A stretch of DNA of 64,000 nucleotides from Carnegiea gigantea. Its lineage: Eukaryota; Streptophyta; Magnoliopsida; Caryophyllales; Cactaceae. Positions 60,405 through 64,000 of the stretch are shown piece after piece (within the stretch, counting starts at the first letter, position 1; each line of letters begins with the position of its first letter). Location of the stretch: positions 5,001 to 69,000 of the forward strand of contig JAKOGI010002184.1 of assembly GCA_029747015.1 (NCBI GenBank), read 5' to 3'. The translations under genes were made by a program, and so were the position numbers. The notes beneath the pieces were generated by a model. It saw only the letters and a list, made by a program, of their open reading frames with translations. It had not been told where the DNA came from and made no database searches.

Positions 60405-62524
60405 TGAGCCTTGGGTGGTGATTTGTTGGCATCATTCAGGGCAATCAGGTTTGTGTGAGAGCGCCATCTATTTCGCATCTCCTCTTTGCTGATGATTCTA
60501 TTTTTTCTGCAAAGCCAACAGGAAACAGGAAAAGGTGGTTAAGGAGGCTCTCAGACAGTATGAGGACGCGACAGGTCAACAACTTAACTTTGGTAAATCT
60601 AGCGTCATGTTTGGAAAAGGTATTGCACAACAACATAAAGATGATATACCCTTGGAACTAGACATTCCAGAGGCTCTCGCACAGGAGAAGTATTTGAGAC
60701 TTCTCACGTGTGCAGGCAAATCGAAGAAGAAAGCTTTTTTGTCAATTAGGGATTGAGTAGGGAAGTGACTAGCTGGATGGATGGACTGATTAGATTCTTA
60801 GGTGAGTTGGAAAAAGCTAATAAAGGCGGTGGCCCAGGCAATTCCTACGTTGCTATGAGTATTGTTAAGTTACCCAATGACCTTTGTTCTTCTATTGAAG
60901 ATATGATTAATCGATTCTGGCGGAGTCATGCTTTAAGTAAGAGGAAAATTCACTGGGTGGGGGCGTTAAAGCTTTGTGATAGGAAGGATGGGGGGCTCGG
61001 GTACCAGGACCTTGAAGCATTTAATGATGCTCTCTTTGCGAAGCAAGTGTGGAGATTAATTCATGTGGAGACATCTCTAGCTCGAGTGTTGAAGTCCAAA
61101 TACTCCCCCACGACTGGCATACTTTTAGCAAATATTGGTGCTAGATCGAGTCACACTTGGGGGGTTTGTATAGGGTTAAAGAGGTGATAATCAAGGGCTC
61201 TCGATGGCTAGTCGATAATAGGAATAATCCTAGTGTTCAATCATCTCGATGACTCCCTAGACCCATGACTTTTAGGGCCATATATTTGAGGCATCCCACT
61301 AATACCGATATGCTTGTGGCAGAGCTCATCGACAAAGAGATGGGATGCTGGAAGGCGGAACGGGTTCATCAATGGTTTTTGCCTTGTGATGGTGAGTTGA
61401 TATTACAAATCCACTTTGCAACACTTGGCCAATGGGCAGATTAATATGGCACTTCACCCCTAATGGAGCCTTCTCTGTCAAGTCGACATATCATCTAATA
61501 AGATTGTTGAAAATTAGTGACAAACCTTCATTGACTGATACATTAGGAAAGGCCATCTGGAAGGTGATTTGGGCAATGGATGTACCCTCTAGAATACGAC
61601 TGTTTGGCTGGAAAGTGGGGGTGGGTGCCCTTGCTACCAAGGAGAATATAGCCTGAAGAGTCCCAATTTTTGGTATGTGTTACGATATTTGCGGGATATT
61701 GGAGGACCCATTGGAAAGGGAGATGTGTGGAGAGAGTGGATTTGAGGAGCATGTTTGGGAGGTTAGCATGCCCACAGTTAATAACTGGTTGGTGCTTGTG
61801 TCGAAGGCGATTGATGGGGAAGGATTGGTGGATTTATGGCTTCCATAAGGGAGAGTTGGAATGAGAGAAACAGACTTGTTTTTTATAGAAGAGCTGGCGA
61901 GGGTGAGGCTCACCGCTCAAGCTATTGCTTTCATGAAGAACTTCAGAGAGTTTAATAGTCAAACGTGATAACCTATAGCAGTTGAAAGAGTGCTATGTTC
62001 GGGCTTTTTCAAGCTCAATTTCATGCGGGGAAGGTAAGTGATGATTACAGAGGATGGGGGTTCATTATTAAAAATAATTATGGGGATGTGGTGTTGGCCG
62101 GGGTGAAGCAGGACTTGGGTTTCTTGGGCCGGGAACTAGAAGAAGCTCATGCGTGCTATTTTCCTATGAAAATAGCTGCAGACCATGGATTTCACTATTT
62201 GCTTTTTGAGGGTGACTCACAAGTGCTTACGGGGAAGATGCAAGAGAAGGAGGTCCCCAATAATGCAGTAGGTTTCTTTATTTCAGATATTTTAGCACTT
62301 TTAGATAGATTGAATTTTGTTTCTTCGAGTTTTGTTAGACGGGGATGTAATATGATTTCCTATGCAAGCGCCCACTTCCAACCTATCAAATTTCAGAATA
62401 GGATATGGGAGGAAGGGGGATCAGATATTATCCATGATCTGGCCAAAAAAAGACATGTGTACCTTCATTGATTATACATTAATATAATCCCCCTTGATTG
62501 AATCCCAAAAAAAAAAAAAAAAAA
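60405..62524 (+). mobile_element. LINE-2: 5'-truncated plant L1-type LINE
   Basis: It starts abruptly inside the reverse transcriptase just upstream of the FADD box, runs through zf-RVT-type and RNase H regions and ends in an 18-base poly(A) tail at 62507-62524. The 5' truncation is typical of LINE insertion. A clear target duplication could not be found, so the 5' edge is approximate. It differs from LINE-1 in sequence and keeps RNase H. Confidence 0.85.
60425..62471 (+). pseudogene. LINE-2 ORF2 C-terminal part (RT end, zf-RVT region, RNase H)
   Basis: Order: QVCVRAPSISHLLFADDSIF (RT catalytic FADD), YEDATGQQLNFGKSSVMFGK, RFWRSHALSKRKIHWVGALK then LCDRKDGGLGYQDLEAFNDA, LIWHFTPNGAFSVKSTYHLI, and WKVIWAMDVPSRIRLFGWKV. 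The zf-RVT cysteines are largely lost. RNase H (61995-62471) reads GWGFIIKNNYGDVVLAGVKQ, then EEAHACYFPMKIAADHGFHY and FEGDSQVLTG (the first Asp motif is displaced) and ends IIHDLAKKRH. Stops and frameshifts at about 60758, 61185 and 61656 inactivate it. Confidence 0.88.
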
Positions 62525-63056
62525 CTTGGTAAGCAAGATTTCCAAATAGTAATATTACCTCAAAAGCTAGCACCTAGTAATGCATGCCTCAAAGGGATAC
62601 TTGTCATTCTCAAATCCTGAGTCTAATACTCTTTCTAACTCGTTTTTCTTTTGTTCCTTTTTTCCTTTTTTCCCATTTTTTTGTTTTTATTTTTCTGAAT
62701 GTGAAATGAAGCGAAAACAAAAGTAATTATGCACAAAGACAAGTGGGAGAATAAATCATGGAAGACTAGGACTATAAGATAATAATGATGTATAAATAAG
62801 GATTAGATTGCATAATTTTTAATTGACCATCGAGGTTAGAATAGTGGCTTCGAATGACACACTTGGGGCAAAGACCTATTATGCACATCTTACTTGTATA
62901 CAAGCTACTAGCCAAGGTGTAAGGGATCAAAATCAATCAAAATAATAGAACACTCCCCACAACCGCTAAAAACATAAAAAAAATGATTTTTTTAATTTTT
63001 TTCCTCTTTTCATTCTTTTTCAAAAGTATGAAGTATAACTTCCCTTCCCCCACACC

Positions 63057-64000
63057 TAGTTCTCCTATGTCTTCATTGGTAGCCAAGAAGCGACCACACC
63101 AATAATACACATATGTACATAAAACAATCCTATAATAGTAAATATACAAAAACAAGAGGCAAACAGGAAAGAGGATAAATATATATGCAAAATGAAAATA
63201 AAGAAAGAGAAAAGATGGAACGAATATGCTAGGTGAGCTGCACAGTACACCTAAACTATCCCCTACTTAAGTAAAAAATGTGAGGAAGGAAAAGCATCAG
63301 TTACTCCTCCTCAGTATCAAAATTCTGGTCTCCAACTTAGATGATAACAAAGCTCTCAATGGCTTATCATGTGCTGATGCATGCATCTCATAATGATGTA
63401 AGTAAGAGAATACCGGTACAAATATAGCAAATGCAAGTAATGTCCCCTTAAACTCAAGGATAACCTTAGGAAAGTCACTAAACTGATCAAACAAGTATGG
63501 GAACATGATTCTCCCAGATTTGTCATCTAGGTATACATAATAAGGGTCAACAGAGGGACCATACTCTCAAAAATCACCTAGGGATGTATCTAATACATGC
63601 ATAGTGGGGTTGGTCGGAAGTAAGGGAGATGGGATAGGGACAAGATCAAAGGCCTTAACAAGAATGAGATCCACATACTCGGGGATAGGAGGGGCACCAA
63701 CGATCACATCATCACCATGCGATTCCTTTAAAGGGGTCTCCTTTAAATATTATCTTGCTCAACCAAGGTAAGTTCTTTCGACGAAGCAAGTGAATCATCC
63801 ACAGCAAAAATATTAGCATCAACCCTAAAAGGCCCACCTATCCCGAGCCTTGTGCACTAAGCTAATAGAAGGGGAGAAATAGGTAAGGTCAAGACACCGT
63901 CAATACTATCTCTAGGTGTGCTAAGTGAGGATGGAGTAAAATGCAGCAATGGGGTCAAAGGAGTCTCAATTCCTTCCTTTAGATTAGTCAAGAAAGTATC
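63057..64000 (-). pseudogene. Unassigned decayed reading frame at the right edge
   Basis: I do not recognise a family. Over about 700 bp the minus strand keeps protein-like text across a few stops and frameshifts: IETPLTPLLHFTPSSLSTPR and DSIDGVLTLPISPLLL, then DDVIVGAPPIPEYVDLILVK, LVPIPSPLLPTNPTMHVLDT, VDPYYVYLDDKSGRIMFPYL and FDQFSDFPKVILEFKGTLLA. It is Pro/Ser-rich at first, then more hydrophobic and aromatic. It lies just upstream of the Gypsy-3 purine-rich site, where some Athila elements carry an extra (env-position) frame; that placement is inference. It continues beyond the window. Confidence 0.4.

Larger units (their letters stand above)
60231..63056 (-). mobile_element. Gypsy-3: third LTR-retrotransposon fragment, split by LINE-2
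   Basis: At 60231-60400 the minus strand has the layout of an Athila/Tat LTR end (CTTGTGGATACAACCTGTAC then TTGC...GTGCACTTACGG), like the ends of Gypsy-1 and Gypsy-2. At 62527-63056 it has the tail layout seen in Gypsy-2, ending at a purine-rich site, GGTGTGGGGGAAGGGAAG (about 63037-63055). LINE-2 lies between. No polyprotein domain is present, so the assignment rests on layout. Confidence 0.5.

Noticed and set aside
1..64000. tRNA or rRNA genes, or a bacterial or organellar insertion
   Set aside because: I noticed no cloverleaf-type tRNA sequence, rRNA core motif or organelle gene, though a tRNAscan or Infernal search would be needed to exclude short RNA genes.

Overview
The window is plant nuclear DNA, most likely from a flowering plant. 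It has spliced genes with GT-AG introns, a plant-type TRS120 gene, plant L1-type LINEs, Copia and Athila/Tat-like Gypsy elements, hAT and Harbinger-type miniature elements and long dinucleotide microsatellites. I cannot name the species. I see no prokaryotic operon, CRISPR array or toxin locus.

Two host genes look intact. A ten-exon TRS120 (TRAPPC9-like, TRAPPII subunit) lies on the minus strand at 14292-27860; its exons join in frame to 1,187 codons plus a stop. A three-exon UPF0235/DUF167 (YggU-like) gene lies on the plus strand at 54189-56965 and encodes 130 residues. A third host-derived locus is a broken ATG1-like protein kinase copy at about 50.02-51.35 kb, with intron-like gaps retained.

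The rest is mostly layered transposons. At about 1.73-11.54 kb a dead LINE is split inside ORF1 by a 4,701-bp LTR-type element with a perfect 5-bp target duplication. From 28.47 to about 49.57 kb all LTR elements point the same way (minus strand): a Copia remnant carries a hAT-like MITE, an Athila/Tat-like Gypsy (Gypsy-1) sits in the Copia gag, and a second Gypsy (Gypsy-2) sits in the outer LTR of Gypsy-1. One Gypsy-1 LTR carries a Harbinger-like element that its sister LTR lacks, and Gypsy-2 carries another hAT-like MITE. From about 60.2 kb to the right edge there is a third Gypsy-like fragment split by a 5'-truncated LINE, plus an unassigned decayed reading frame.

I found no new cellular system. 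The observations most worth a second look are the covarying hairpin repeats inside the 4.7-kb LTR-like element, the occupied/empty site pair between the two Gypsy-1 LTRs, the nested insertions with exact target duplications, the LINE that lacks an RNase H core, and the unassigned frame at the right edge.
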